DNA from: Gammaproteobacteria bacterium
Lineage (GTDB): Bacteria > Pseudomonadota > Gammaproteobacteria > Steroidobacterales > Steroidobacteraceae
Assembly: GCA_028293745.1 (NCBI GenBank)
Contig: JAQGOF010000077.1
Location: 1-50,844, forward strand
Direction: 5' to 3'
DNA: 50,844 bases
Every line of letters starts with the position of its first letter. Position 1 is the first letter of the stretch. Below are positions 41,169 through 50,656 of the stretch, piece after piece. The position numbers and the translations under genes were made by a program. Under the pieces are notes generated by a model. That model saw only the letters and a program-made list of their open reading frames with translations, did not search any database and was not told the DNA's origin.

Positions 41169-43259
41169 GTGTCCGCTGTGAAATACCGCCTCGATGGGAA
41201 CGTAGCCGTCCTGGAAATCGATAATCCTCCCGTCAATGCCACGAGCATCAGCGTGCGGGAAGGACTGGCCGAGGCGCTGAAAGAGGCGGGCGCAGATCCC
41301 GCGGTGGATGCACTCGTGCTCACAGGATCCAACGGGGTGTTCCTGGCGGGCGCGGACATCAAGGAAATTTCTTCGGGGCTGTCAAACAAGTTCCCCATGC
41401 TGCGTGACCTGCAGTCCCAGATGGAGGCCCTTCCAAAGCCAATCGTCGCCGCAATCCAGGGAGTGGCATTGGGCGGCGGCTTCGAGATTGCATTGACGTG
41501 CCATTGGCGCGTCGCTGCGAAGAGCGCCCAGGTTGGACTGCCTGAGGTCAAGCTCGGACTTCTCCCGGGTGCGGGCGGCACGCAGCGATTTACCCGGCTT
41601 GCAGGTCCGGAGGCGGCACTCGATGCGATTACATCCGGTGCTCAGATTCCTGCAACCCGTGCCCTGGAGCTGGGATTGATCGATGCATTGGCGGATGACG
41701 TCGTAGCTGAAGCTATCGTGTTTGCGCGGCAGGCCGCAGCGGACCAACGGCCGCTACGGCTCGCGAGTAACGTCACCGAAAAGATCACTGGCGCAGATCC
41801 CGCGGTGTTCGCAGCTTTCAGGAAGAAACTCGAGAGCAAGGCCCGCGGCCAACTTGCGCCCTGGAGAATCATCGACTGCATCGAAGCGGCGTGCACCCGT
41901 CCAAAGGACGAGGCCTTTCAGCTCGAACGTGACTGGTACAACGAGTGCCGCAACAGTGCGCAACGCAAGGCCCTGGTGCACGGCTTCTTCGCCGAGCGCG
42001 AGGCACGCAAGATCCCGGACCTGCCGACTGATACCCAGCCGCTGCCCGTTCGCCGCGCGGCCATCATTGGGGCAGGTACGATGGGTGGCGGCATTGCCAT
42101 GAACTTTGCGAATGCCGGCATCCCGGTGCAGTTGCTGGAATTGACCCAGGAGGCCCTGGACCGCGGCCTGGGCCTGATCAAGAGGAACTACGCGGCATCC
42201 GTCACGCGCGGCAGTCTTACGCAAGCCGCCATGGACCGCGCGTTGTCTCTCGTGCAGGGAGTGACGGAGTACGAGGCGCTTGCGGCGGCTGACATTGTCA
42301 TTGAGGCGGTGTTTGAAGACATGAAGGTGAAGAAGGATGTGTTCACCCGCCTCGACGCTGTCTGCGCACCGCAGGCCATTCTCGCGACCAACACATCCTC
42401 GCTGGACATCGACGCAATCGCCGAGATCACCTCGAGGCCGCAGAATGTCATCGGCACCCATTTCTTCAGTCCTGCGAACGTCATGAAACTCCTGGAGAAC
42501 GTGCGCAGCAGACACAGTTCGGCCCGGACGATTGCTACCGCGATGTCGCTGGGAAAGCAGCTCGGCAAGGTGGCCGTGCTCGCCGGCAACTGCGATGGCT
42601 TCATTGGCAACCGCATGCTGCAGTTTTATTCCGGCGAGGCCGAATTTCTGCTGGAAGAGGGGGCGACGCCCGAGCAGATCGACACAGTCATGGAGGGATT
42701 CGGCTTTGCGATGGGGCCGCTCGCGGTCCGTGACCTTGCCGGCAACGACGTTGGCTACCTGATCCGCAAGAGCCGCAGGATCCCGGACGACGAGCGGTTC
42801 TCTCCCATCCTGCAGCGTGTGTTTGAAGCTGGCCGGCTCGGGCAGAAGAGTGGCAGGGGGTTCTATCGGTACGAAGGCCGGACCCGCATCCCGGATCCGG
42901 AAATCATGACTCTCATCGAGGGCGTGTCGCGCGACCTCGGCATCACCCGGCGCGAGATTCCGGACGACGAGATACTGAACAGGTTGTTGCACCCGCTCGT
43001 GAACGAGGGCGCGAAAATCGTCGCGGAAGGAATTGCGATCCGCGCGAGCGACGTGGACGTTGTGTATGTCAACGGCTACGGGTTTCCGGCATACAAGGGC
43101 GGGCCGATGTTCTGGGCCCAGGAAATCGGGTTCGAGAAGGTCGTCGAAACCATGCGCAAGCTTGCCCCAACACACGGACAGCGATGGCGCCCGGCTCCCT
43201 TGTTGGAGCGGCTGGCCTCAGGGGGCCAAGGTTGGAGCGACCTGAAGAAGACCGCCTGA
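41169..43259 (+). CDS. Bifunctional enoyl-CoA hydratase / 3-hydroxyacyl-CoA dehydrogenase
   Basis: This 696-residue FadB/FadJ-like or peroxisomal-type multifunctional enzyme has two parts. Residues 1-190 are the crotonase domain ([37 protein letters not shown] in parts). From about residue 296 comes the dehydrogenase ([21 protein letters not shown], then [27 protein letters not shown]) with C-terminal helical domains ([15 protein letters not shown]). It carries out two successive steps of beta-oxidation. The start is a GTG with AGGAGA upstream. No thiolase follows. Branched-chain, aromatic or ordinary fatty acyl-CoAs are possible substrates. Confidence 0.9.
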   Translation: MSAVKYRLDGNVAVLEIDNPPVNATSISVREGLAEALKEAGADPAVDALVLTGSNGVFLAGADIKEISSGLSNKFPMLRDLQSQMEALPKPIVAAIQGVALGGGFEIALTCHWRVAAKSAQVGLPEVKLGLLPGAGGTQRFTRLAGPEAALDAITSGAQIPATRALELGLIDALADDVVAEAIVFARQAAADQRPLRLASNVTEKITGADPAVFAAFRKKLESKARGQLAPWRIIDCIEAACTRPKDEAFQLERDWYNECRNSAQRKALVHGFFAEREARKIPDLPTDTQPLPVRRAAIIGAGTMGGGIAMNFANAGIPVQLLELTQEALDRGLGLIKRNYAASVTRGSLTQAAMDRALSLVQGVTEYEALAAADIVIEAVFEDMKVKKDVFTRLDAVCAPQAILATNTSSLDIDAIAEITSRPQNVIGTHFFSPANVMKLLENVRSRHSSARTIATAMSLGKQLGKVAVLAGNCDGFIGNRMLQFYSGEAEFLLEEGATPEQIDTVMEGFGFAMGPLAVRDLAGNDVGYLIRKSRRIPDDERFSPILQRVFEAGRLGQKSGRGFYRYEGRTRIPDPEIMTLIEGVSRDLGITRREIPDDEILNRLLHPLVNEGAKIVAEGIAIRASDVDVVYVNGYGFPAYKGGPMFWAQEIGFEKVVETMRKLAPTHGQRWRPAPLLERLASGGQGWSDLKKTA

Positions 43260-43261
43260 CT

Positions 43262-43729
43262 TCATGCCACGGGCAACCGCGTGGTGTACTTCTTCGTGCG
43301 CAGGACGAAGCTGGTATTCACGGCGCGGACCGCTTTTAGCTGCAGCACGTGCGACGACATGAACCGCTCGTAGGCTTCCATGCTGCCCGCGACGATTCGT
43401 AACAGGTAGTCGTTCGGGCCGCTCATGGAGTGGCATTCCAGGATCTCGGGCCGCTCTTTTACCAGCTGATCGAATTCCCGGATCGTTTCGGGGTGGTGGT
43501 TCTCGAGCGAGACCAGCGTGTACGCGAGGATAGGCAGGCCCACGGCCGGTCCGTTCAGGAGGGTGGCGTATCCGCTGATGAATCCTTCTTCCTCCAGCCG
43601 CCTCAGCCGCCGCCAGCACGGCGCGGGCGACAGGCCGACTCGCTTAGCGAGCTCCTGGTTCGACACCCTGGCGTCCCCCTGCAGCTCTTCGAGTATCCGG
43701 CGGTCAACGCGGTCCAGCGACTTCGACAT
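43262..43729 (-). CDS. Lrp/AsnC-family regulator, probable bkd-type regulator
   Basis: A 155-residue Lrp protein with helix-turn-helix (VDRRILEELQGDARVSNQELAKRVGLSPAPCWRRLRRLEE in parts) and RAM domain (ECHSMSGPNDYLLRIVAGSMEAYERF). The ATG at 43729 was chosen at the typical MSKSLDRVD opening. It is divergent from the 2-oxoacid dehydrogenase operon, as BkdR is in pseudomonads, so it likely activates that operon in response to an amino acid. Confidence 0.86.
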   Translation of the reverse strand: MSKSLDRVDRRILEELQGDARVSNQELAKRVGLSPAPCWRRLRRLEEEGFISGYATLLNGPAVGLPILAYTLVSLENHHPETIREFDQLVKERPEILECHSMSGPNDYLLRIVAGSMEAYERFMSSHVLQLKAVRAVNTSFVLRTKKYTTRLPVA

Positions 43730-43849
43730 GGAATGTTCCCGAGACTTGAGCAATAACCTTGCCAAGATGAGCACAAATCAGGCAATCGCCGCAAGCTCAT
43801 TGCCTTGACCGAAGCATAAACTGTGCGCGCAAGTCAAAGGAGACAGACA

Positions 43850-45958
43850 ATGGCGGCACCGGCCTTAGCGATCACCTCTCATCGGTCCGAGGGCCATGCG
43901 CACGCGCCCGACTGGAAGCGGGTCGCCTACCTTCTGCATCTGTCCCGCGCCCTCGATGACATCGAGGAATCCAAGCTCCTGCCCGAGCGCAAGGTCCTGT
44001 ACCAGTTTTCGGCGCGCGGCCACGACTTCGCGCAGATTCTGCTTGGGTTGAATCTGACCGATCCTCACGATGGTGTGACCGTCTACTACCGCTCACGGCC
44101 TCTCATGTTGGCGCTGGGTGTTGATCTGGAGGACGCTGCGGCCGGTCCACTGGCTCGTGCCGGCTCGTTCAGCGACGGCCGCGATATCGGTGTCGTCTTC
44201 AACATGCCCAGCCGTGGAGGAGCAACAGTGTTGCCTTCCTGCGGCGGAGTAGGCGCTCAATACACTCCCGCGGCCGGGTGGGCGCAAGCAATCCGATTCC
44301 GGCGCGAGGCACTGGGTGAGACCTCTTACAGCCGAAGCATTGCCGTCGTCCTGGGCGGGGATGCCTCCGTTGCAACAAACGGATTCTGGTCGGCGCTCAC
44401 AATTGCAACCACTCAGCGTCTGCCGATGTTGTTCTATATTGAAGACAACGGCTATGGCATTTCGGTTGCGTCGCAACACCAGACCCCGGGTGGCAACATT
44501 GCGGCCAATCTGCGCTCGTTCGCAGGACTGACGATTCTCGAAGGGGATGGCACCGATCCGCTTGCCGCCGCGGACTTGACGCACAGGGCAGTTGAGCTGG
44601 TGCGCGACGAGCGGGCTCCAGTGCTGTTGCGCTTGACCGTACCCCGGTTATCGGGGCACTCCGGCCAGGACACACAGGCCTATAAATCCGCGGAGACAGT
44701 TGCCAGGGAGCGCGCGCGGGATCCTTTGGGTCGTCTGCACCGGTTCCTGGTGCCGGGTGTTTTCGCTGAGTCCGAGTGGACGCAACTGGCCGACCAGGCT
44801 CGGCGCGATGTCGGTGCTGCGGTAGAGCGAGCTATGGCGCGGCCGCAACCAGATGGCGCGCGGCTGACCAGCCACGTGTTCAGTGAAGTCCAAGCGGATG
44901 GGTCGCCTGACCTTCAAACGCAAGGCGGTTTGATGCCGGACGCCCACGTGTTCCCCGCGTCCACAAGCACGGCTCATCCGGAAGCCATCCGGATCAACAT
45001 GCTCACGGCGATCCGGCGCACTCTGGACCTCGAGCTGGCCTCGAACAGGAAGATGGTTGTGTTCGGCGAGGATGTGGGTCCCAAGGGAGGCGTGCATGGC
45101 GCGACTCTGGGGTTGCAGGAAAAGTATGGTCAGGCCCGTGTTTTCGATACCAGCCTGTCCGAGGAAGGCATCATCGGCCGCGCTGTTGGGATGGCCGTCG
45201 CCGGCCTGCTGCCGGTCGCGGAGATCCAGTTTCGCAAGTATGCCGATCCGGCGGCGGAACAACTCAACGATTGCGGGACGATGCGCTGGAGAACGCATAA
45301 CCGGTTTGCTGCACCCATGGTTGTTCGGATGCCGGGGGGCTTCTTCAAGTGTGGTGATCCCTGGCACAGCCAGACCAACGAGGTGGCGTGGGTCCACGGA
45401 GTTGGTTGGCGCGTGGCAGTGCCTTCCAACGCGGAGGATGCAGTAGGCCTCCTGCGTACCGCGCTGCGCGGCAATGATCCAACCATCTACTTCGAGCACC
45501 GGGCAATGCTCGATGGCGCATGGGCACGCCGTCCCTATCCAGGCGACGGCTTTGTGGTGCCGTTCGGTGTCGCGCGTATGGTCCGCCCTGGCACCGAGCT
45601 CACGATAGTTACCTGGGGAGCGATGGTGGAACGCTGTGAGCAGGCAGCCGCCGCGTCCCGGGTCGATGCCGAAGTGTTGGATCTGCGCACCCTGTCTCCG
45701 TGGGACAAGTCAGCGGTTCTCGCATCAGTCAACAGGACTCGCCGCTGTCTCATCGTGCACGAGGACAACCTGACTGCCGGATTCGGTGCGGAAATTGCGG
45801 CAGTGCTGGCGAAGGATGCATTCTTCAACCTGGACGCTCCCATCGAGCGGTTGACCATGCCTGACATTCCGAGCCCGCACAGCCCGGTCCTGTTGGAGGT
45901 CGCGGTGCCCAGTGTCGAGCGGATCACGCGCACGATTCAGCAGGTTGCGAGCATATAG
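43850..45958 (+). CDS. 2-Oxoacid dehydrogenase E1, fused alpha and beta subunits
   Basis: This 702-residue ThDP enzyme joins E1-alpha (residues 1-~330; GARYTP-like QYTPAAGWAQAIRFRRE, thiamine motif VVLGGDASVATNGFWSALTIATTQRLPMLFYIEDN in parts) to E1-beta (from ~385; VFGEDVGPKGGVHGAT, FDTSLSEEGIIGRAVGMAVAGL, PGGFFKCGDPWHSQTNE, VHEDNLTAGFGAEIAAVL). It decarboxylates a 2-oxo acid and acylates the lipoyl group of E2. The usual GDG of the thiamine motif reads GDA here. GGAGACAGACA precedes the ATG. Branched-chain or phenylpyruvate-type substrates fit the family and context. Confidence 0.9.
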   Translation: MAAPALAITSHRSEGHAHAPDWKRVAYLLHLSRALDDIEESKLLPERKVLYQFSARGHDFAQILLGLNLTDPHDGVTVYYRSRPLMLALGVDLEDAAAGPLARAGSFSDGRDIGVVFNMPSRGGATVLPSCGGVGAQYTPAAGWAQAIRFRREALGETSYSRSIAVVLGGDASVATNGFWSALTIATTQRLPMLFYIEDNGYGISVASQHQTPGGNIAANLRSFAGLTILEGDGTDPLAAADLTHRAVELVRDERAPVLLRLTVPRLSGHSGQDTQAYKSAETVARERARDPLGRLHRFLVPGVFAESEWTQLADQARRDVGAAVERAMARPQPDGARLTSHVFSEVQADGSPDLQTQGGLMPDAHVFPASTSTAHPEAIRINMLTAIRRTLDLELASNRKMVVFGEDVGPKGGVHGATLGLQEKYGQARVFDTSLSEEGIIGRAVGMAVAGLLPVAEIQFRKYADPAAEQLNDCGTMRWRTHNRFAAPMVVRMPGGFFKCGDPWHSQTNEVAWVHGVGWRVAVPSNAEDAVGLLRTALRGNDPTIYFEHRAMLDGAWARRPYPGDGFVVPFGVARMVRPGTELTIVTWGAMVERCEQAAAASRVDAEVLDLRTLSPWDKSAVLASVNRTRRCLIVHEDNLTAGFGAEIAAVLAKDAFFNLDAPIERLTMPDIPSPHSPVLLEVAVPSVERITRTIQQVASI

Positions 45959-47239
45959 ATGTCCAGCGAAGTCGAGATCCGGGCACCCGCCGAGCAGACC
46001 GAAGGCACACGCTCGCAGATTCTGCGCTGGCTGAAGTCGGTTGGTGACGCGGTCACCGAGAATGAGCCGCTCATCGAGATTGAGACCGACAAGGTGACCG
46101 TGGAGGTCGCCTCTCCGGGGTCGGGGACCTTACGGGAAATCTTAAAGCAGGAGCAGGACGAGATTGGGCCCGGGGACCTGCTGGGGAGAATTGAGGCCAA
46201 TGGGACCGCCAGCATGGACGCTGGGGTGGTTAAACCCGGCGTAGCGTCGGCTACCAGTACCTCTGCTCGTGGGGTCACCCCAGCCTCTGGCGCGGGCTCA
46301 ACCTCAGCCGAGGCCTCTGCAACCGATGCCCGGGTCCTGAGCCCGGCAGTACGACGCCTTCTGGCGGAACGTGGATTAGACGCCTCCGAAGTCCGCGGCA
46401 CGGGGCAGGGCGGGCGTATTACTGTCGAGGACGTCCTGGGATACGACGCGGTCACTACCAGCCCGACAGTAGGTGCCACGCTGGCTGCCAGCGATACCTC
46501 CCTTGGCTCGGCTCGCCATGCAGATGTCGCTATCTCCGCGGCGTCCGCCCATCGCATCCCGCACACCGCGATCCGCAAACGCATTGCCGAGCACATGGTG
46601 CAAAGCCTGCTCCACACGGCTCCGCATGTGACCACCGTGTTCGAGGCGGACCTGACCGCAGTGCTGGAACATCGTCAGAGAAACAAGGATGACTTCGCTC
46701 GCCGGGGTGCCCCCCTTACGCTAACAGCGTACTTCCTTCAGGCCACCGCCGCGGCGATTCGCGCAGTCCCCGAAGTCAACAGCCGCTGGACAGACTCTGC
46801 GCTGGAAGTCTTCGATTCCATGCATATAGGCGTGGCGACTGCGCTGGAGACGGGCCTGGTGGTGCCGGTCCTGCGAGACGTGCAATCGCGTGACCTCTTT
46901 GAGACGGCCCAGGGTCTCGAGGACCTCGTCTCACGCGCGCGTGAAGGCCGGCTGTCGCCGGCTGACGTACGCGGCGGCACCTTCACCATCTCCAATCATG
47001 GCGTCAGCGGAAGTCTTGTTGCAACGCCCATAATCATCAACCAGCCGCAATCGGCCATCCTGGGCGTTGGCAAGCTCGAGAAGCGCCCGATTGTCGTGTC
47101 CGAGAATGCAGAAGACCGCATCGTCATCCGGCCGCGGTGTTATGTCACTCTGACCATCGACCACAGGGTGATGGACGGTCACCAGGCCAATCGGTTCCTG
47201 CAAACATTCGTGGAGTGGCTGGCCACTTCGCATTTGTAG
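45959..47239 (+). CDS. 2-Oxoacid dehydrogenase E2, dihydrolipoamide acyltransferase
   Basis: A 426-residue E2 chain. Residues 1-80 are one lipoyl domain, the lipoylated Lys in IETDKVTVEV. A Ser/Ala/Thr-rich linker follows, then a peripheral E1/E3-binding domain (LSPAVRRLLAERGLDASEVRGTGQGGRITVEDV in parts, ~120-155). The catalytic acyltransferase ends with LTIDHRVMDGHQANRFL, containing the HxxxD-G motif. It transfers the acyl group to CoA. It starts right at the E1 stop. No E3 gene is in the window. Confidence 0.92.
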   Translation: MSSEVEIRAPAEQTEGTRSQILRWLKSVGDAVTENEPLIEIETDKVTVEVASPGSGTLREILKQEQDEIGPGDLLGRIEANGTASMDAGVVKPGVASATSTSARGVTPASGAGSTSAEASATDARVLSPAVRRLLAERGLDASEVRGTGQGGRITVEDVLGYDAVTTSPTVGATLAASDTSLGSARHADVAISAASAHRIPHTAIRKRIAEHMVQSLLHTAPHVTTVFEADLTAVLEHRQRNKDDFARRGAPLTLTAYFLQATAAAIRAVPEVNSRWTDSALEVFDSMHIGVATALETGLVVPVLRDVQSRDLFETAQGLEDLVSRAREGRLSPADVRGGTFTISNHGVSGSLVATPIIINQPQSAILGVGKLEKRPIVVSENAEDRIVIRPRCYVTLTIDHRVMDGHQANRFLQTFVEWLATSHL

Positions 47240-47257
47240 TGCCATGATCTGCAGGCT

Positions 47258-48577
47258 GTGGCTACCCAACATAGTCCCGGAACATCCGACTTGGAGCCTA
47301 TCGAGCGCGCCAGCGAGGATGAGCTGCGCTCGTTGCAGCTGGAGCGGCTCAAGTGGTCGCTTCGCCACACCTACCAGAACGTAGCGACATACCGGCGCAA
47401 ATGTGAGCTTACCGGCATTAACCCGCAAGACCTGAAGTCGTTGGAGGACCTTCGACACTTCCCGTTCACGACTAAAGAGGATCTGCGCACGAGCTACCCG
47501 TTTGGCATGTTCGCAGTGCCCCGCGACGAGGTCGTTCGGATCCACGCATCCAGTGGAACGACGGGAAAACCGACCGTGGTTGGCTACACGGCACGCGATA
47601 TCGACACGTGGGCCAATCTCGTCGCGCGCTCCATTCGAGCGGCGGGCGGGCGCCCTGGGGACATGGTGCATATCGCGTATGGATATGGCTTGTTCACGGG
47701 CGGGCTAGGGGCGCATTACGGAGCCGAACGCCTTGGTTGCGTTGTAGTTCCGATGTCGGGCGGACAGACGGCCAAGCAGGTGCAGCTCATCTGCGACTTC
47801 GAGCCGGACATCATCATGGTGACGCCGTCTTACATGTTGGCGATCGCAGAGGAATTTGCCCGGCAGGGACTGGATCCGGCGGCCTGCTCGTTGCGCATCG
47901 GCATCTTGGGCGCCGAGCCGTGGACGGAGGCCATGCGTGCCGAAATTGAGCGGCGCATGGGTCTCGAGGCAGCGGACATTTACGGTCTTTCGGAGGTCAT
48001 GGGTCCCGGGGTGGCCAGCGAATGCAGCGAAACCCGGGACGGGCCCGTCATCTGGGAGGACCATTTCTATCCCGAGATCGTCGACCCCAAGTCAGGTCAC
48101 GTCCTGGATGACGGTATCGAGGGCGAGCTGGTGTTTACTTCGCTCACGAAGGAAGCATTGCCCATCATTCGGTACAGGACGCGGGATTTGACACGGCTGT
48201 TGCCGCCAACGGCGCGATCGATGCGCCGGATGGCGCGGGTTACCGGCCGCTCGGATGACATGCTGATCATTCGCGGCGTCAACGTATTTCCGAGTCAGAT
48301 CGAAGAGTTGCTGCTGACACTGCAGGGATTGACGCCGAACTACGTTCTCGAAGTGACCCGGGAATCTCATCTCGACACCCTCACTGTGAATGTCGAATGT
48401 GTCGAGCATCTCGGCGGCGATGCGGCTGCCCGCGAGCGCCTCGGTCAACAGCTGCAATACAACATCAAGGAGCGGATTGGCGTGACTGCACGGATCGCAG
48501 TGGCCAGTCCGGGATCCCTGGAGCGCTCCATCGGCAAGGCAAAGCGCGTGATCGACAAACGGCAGATACGCCTCTGA
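47258..48577 (+). CDS. paaK: Phenylacetate-CoA ligase
   Basis: A 439-residue AMP-forming ligase with the PaaK signatures HASSGTTGKPTVVGYT (P-loop), AYGYGLFTGGLGAHYGAE, MSGGQTAKQ, DIYGLSEVMGPGVASEC and RSDDMLIIRGVNVFPSQIE. It activates phenylacetate to phenylacetyl-CoA, the entry to the paa ring-epoxidation pathway. The start is a GTG at 47258, 18 nt after the E2 stop, so paaK seems part of the E1-E2 operon and not of the paaA operon. Confidence 0.95.
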   Translation: MATQHSPGTSDLEPIERASEDELRSLQLERLKWSLRHTYQNVATYRRKCELTGINPQDLKSLEDLRHFPFTTKEDLRTSYPFGMFAVPRDEVVRIHASSGTTGKPTVVGYTARDIDTWANLVARSIRAAGGRPGDMVHIAYGYGLFTGGLGAHYGAERLGCVVVPMSGGQTAKQVQLICDFEPDIIMVTPSYMLAIAEEFARQGLDPAACSLRIGILGAEPWTEAMRAEIERRMGLEAADIYGLSEVMGPGVASECSETRDGPVIWEDHFYPEIVDPKSGHVLDDGIEGELVFTSLTKEALPIIRYRTRDLTRLLPPTARSMRRMARVTGRSDDMLIIRGVNVFPSQIEELLLTLQGLTPNYVLEVTRESHLDTLTVNVECVEHLGGDAAARERLGQQLQYNIKERIGVTARIAVASPGSLERSIGKAKRVIDKRQIRL

Positions 48578-48635
48578 TAGTCTTCTCTCGAGACCGGGCG
48601 CCCGCTGTTCGCGCACTCGGAAAACCCGCGGTAGC

Positions 48636-49574
48636 TCAGCTGCTAATCCCTCCAAACCTCGCACGGGCGGAAGCGTCGGCTGGCGGCAGCGCCTCCTCGA
48701 GCGTACTCGCAGTTGCTGTCAGGAACTCCTCGGCCGCCGCGAACACCTTCGCGTACAAGTTGGCACACAGGTCGTAGGCGCTCGATCCTACCCAGTCATT
48801 CGGCAGCAATGCGGGCGGCAGCAGCGGCTCCTGGAGGTGGATCTTGCGATATTCGTGAATCAGGAGGGTGCGAATGACGAATGCCGATTCGGGGGTAACA
48901 GCGTCGCGTGACGTCAAGGCTGTCTCAGCTGCAGCAAACGAATCGACAAAACGCCGGTAGCGCCGCGCGAGCTCACCCAGGTCCCATCCCGCGGCGACGA
49001 CAGCCCGGTCAACCACAATGTCCTCACTCGAGCTTTTGAGCAGCAGCGCATCTCGTGCCACATCCAGGTTGCGCAGCCACTCGCGCGCCTGCTCGAGATT
49101 ACTGTTGGGATGCGCAAAGACCCCGGGGCTCGGCTGTCCGAAACCCAGCCACCTGAGTCCCTCCCTGAGATTCTCGCGCTGTTTGACTCCGTTTGGGGGC
49201 AGTACCAGCACAGTCCACTGGCCGTCCCAGGAAGCAGGTCCTTTGCTGTAGATGCGTTGAGTTGCTTGCGCAAACCGCTGCTGACCACGGGGGGTGAGCC
49301 GATACTCGCTGCGGCGTCCGTCCCGGCGCGCCACGAGCCAATCGTCCTGTGCAAGTCTCGAAGCAGAAGTACGGACCAGCCGCTCAGTGAGCCCAAAGGG
49401 AGCTGCCAGCTGGATGAGGCTACCCAAGGTCACGACGCCGCCCCTGGGCGCAATCGAATCGCCAAAAATTGTGACGAGGAGCGAGCCACCCCGGATGGGC
49501 CGCTGGTTGCGGAAGCGGCGGAGGAGGCCCTGCGTGGCTGCGGCGGTGGAATTCACGGTGCAAGATTGTGACAC
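48636..49574 (-). CDS. paaX: PaaX-family repressor of phenylacetate catabolism
   Basis: This 312-residue PaaX protein has an N-terminal winged helix (SLLVTIFGDSIAPRGGVVTLGSLIQLAAPFGLTERLVRTSASRLAQDDWL in parts), a central ferredoxin-like domain (LRWLGFGQPSPGVFAHPN) and a C-terminal helical domain (FVIRTLLIHEYRKI). PaaX represses paa genes and is released by phenylacetyl-CoA. The start is uncertain: GTG at 49574 or GTG at 49556, neither with a clear ribosome-binding site. The 5' end lies inside the inverted repeat at 49567-49609. Confidence 0.92.
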   Translation of the reverse strand: MSQSCTVNSTAAATQGLLRRFRNQRPIRGGSLLVTIFGDSIAPRGGVVTLGSLIQLAAPFGLTERLVRTSASRLAQDDWLVARRDGRRSEYRLTPRGQQRFAQATQRIYSKGPASWDGQWTVLVLPPNGVKQRENLREGLRWLGFGQPSPGVFAHPNSNLEQAREWLRNLDVARDALLLKSSSEDIVVDRAVVAAGWDLGELARRYRRFVDSFAAAETALTSRDAVTPESAFVIRTLLIHEYRKIHLQEPLLPPALLPNDWVGSSAYDLCANLYAKVFAAAEEFLTATASTLEEALPPADASARARFGGISS

Positions 49575-49609
49575 AGAAATTGTTGCGTGAAACTAATTTC
49601 TGTGTCACA
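49567..49609. promoter_or_regulatory. Perfect 15-bp inverted repeat, candidate PaaX operator
   Basis: TGTGACACAGAAATT (49567-49581) is repeated in inverse orientation at 49595-49609 with a 13-nt spacer. It lies between the divergent paaX and paaA genes, overlapping the annotated paaX start. A repressor here would control both directions. The sequence differs from the E. coli PaaX operator. Confidence 0.65.
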
Positions 49610-49643
49610 TTGCGCCTGAGATTTCCAGGCTGCGGGGTGCCTC

Positions 49644-50642
49644 ATGTACACACAGGGACTCGACTCGCTGGGGAAGGAGTGCGTTCACACCGCCGCCAGC
49701 GATACCGCTGCGCTCGAGGCACGCTTTCAGAGCAAGGTGGATGCAGACGAGAAGATCGAGCCCAAGGATTGGATGCCCGAGGCCTATCGCCACACACTCA
49801 TTCGCCAGATTTCCCAGCACGCTCACTCCGAAATCGTCGGAATGCTTCCCGAGGGCAACTGGATTGCGCGCGCGCCCACGTTACGGCGCAAAGCGGTCCT
49901 GATCGCCAAGGTCCAGGATGAGGGCGGGCACGGAATGTACCTGTACAGCGCCGCCGAGACCTTGGGTATAGAGCGTGAGCAGATGTTGGAGCAGTTGCTC
50001 GCCGGGACGGCGAAATACTCCAGCATATTCAACTACCCGACGTTGACCTGGGCGGATATCGGGGCTATCGGCTGGCTGGTGGATGGCGCCGCCATCATGA
50101 ATCAGATTCCGATCTGCCGCTGTTCGTACGGTCCGTATGCGCGCGCAATGGTGCGGATCTGCAAGGAGGAGAGTTTTCACCAGCGGCAGGGATTCGAGAT
50201 CATGCTGGCGCTCGCGCGCGGCACCCCCGAGCAGCAGGCGATGGCCCAGGATGCCCTGAACCGCTGGTGGTGGCCCTCGATCATGATGTTTGGACCGAGT
50301 GACACCGAATCCAAGCATACGGCGCAGTCGATGCGCTGGAAGATCAAGCGTTTCACCAACGACGAGCTGCGCCAGAAGTTCATCGACATCACGGCGCCGC
50401 AGGCGGAGTTTCTGGGACTGAAGATCCCGGATCCGCAGCTGCATCGCGACGAGGGTAGCGAGCACTATCGCTTCGGCACCATCGACTGGAGCGAGTTTCA
50501 AGCCGTGCTCCAGGGCAACGGACCCTGCAACCGCGAGCGGTTGGAAGCAAGGCGGCACGCGCACGCGGAAGGCGGCTGGGTGCGTGAAGCCGCGGCCGCG
50601 CACGCGGAAAAGCAACGCGCCCGCGCAGCGCAAGCTGCCTGA
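49644..50642 (+). CDS. paaA: PaaA, catalytic subunit of phenylacetyl-CoA 1,2-epoxidase
   Basis: This 332-residue di-iron protein has characteristic segments [28 protein letters not shown] (parts, with Fe ligands), [35 protein letters not shown] and [18 protein letters not shown]. The EXXH pairs EGGH and ESFH are visible. With PaaBCE it epoxidises the ring of phenylacetyl-CoA. The last 40 residues are rich in Ala, Arg and His. It begins the paa operon and paaB follows after 14 nt. Confidence 0.96.
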   Translation: MYTQGLDSLGKECVHTAASDTAALEARFQSKVDADEKIEPKDWMPEAYRHTLIRQISQHAHSEIVGMLPEGNWIARAPTLRRKAVLIAKVQDEGGHGMYLYSAAETLGIEREQMLEQLLAGTAKYSSIFNYPTLTWADIGAIGWLVDGAAIMNQIPICRCSYGPYARAMVRICKEESFHQRQGFEIMLALARGTPEQQAMAQDALNRWWWPSIMMFGPSDTESKHTAQSMRWKIKRFTNDELRQKFIDITAPQAEFLGLKIPDPQLHRDEGSEHYRFGTIDWSEFQAVLQGNGPCNRERLEARRHAHAEGGWVREAAAAHAEKQRARAAQAA

Positions 50643-50656
50643 GGCTGGAGATCGAG

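Noticed and set aside
41754..43175. Minus-strand open frame of 473 codons opposite the FadB-like gene
   Set aside because: It is an antisense shadow; the plus strand has complete hydratase and dehydrogenase motifs.
48626..48655. GGTAGCTCAGCTG resembling the D arm of a tRNA
   Set aside because: No acceptor, anticodon or T arm can be paired around it; it is a chance match next to the paaX stop.
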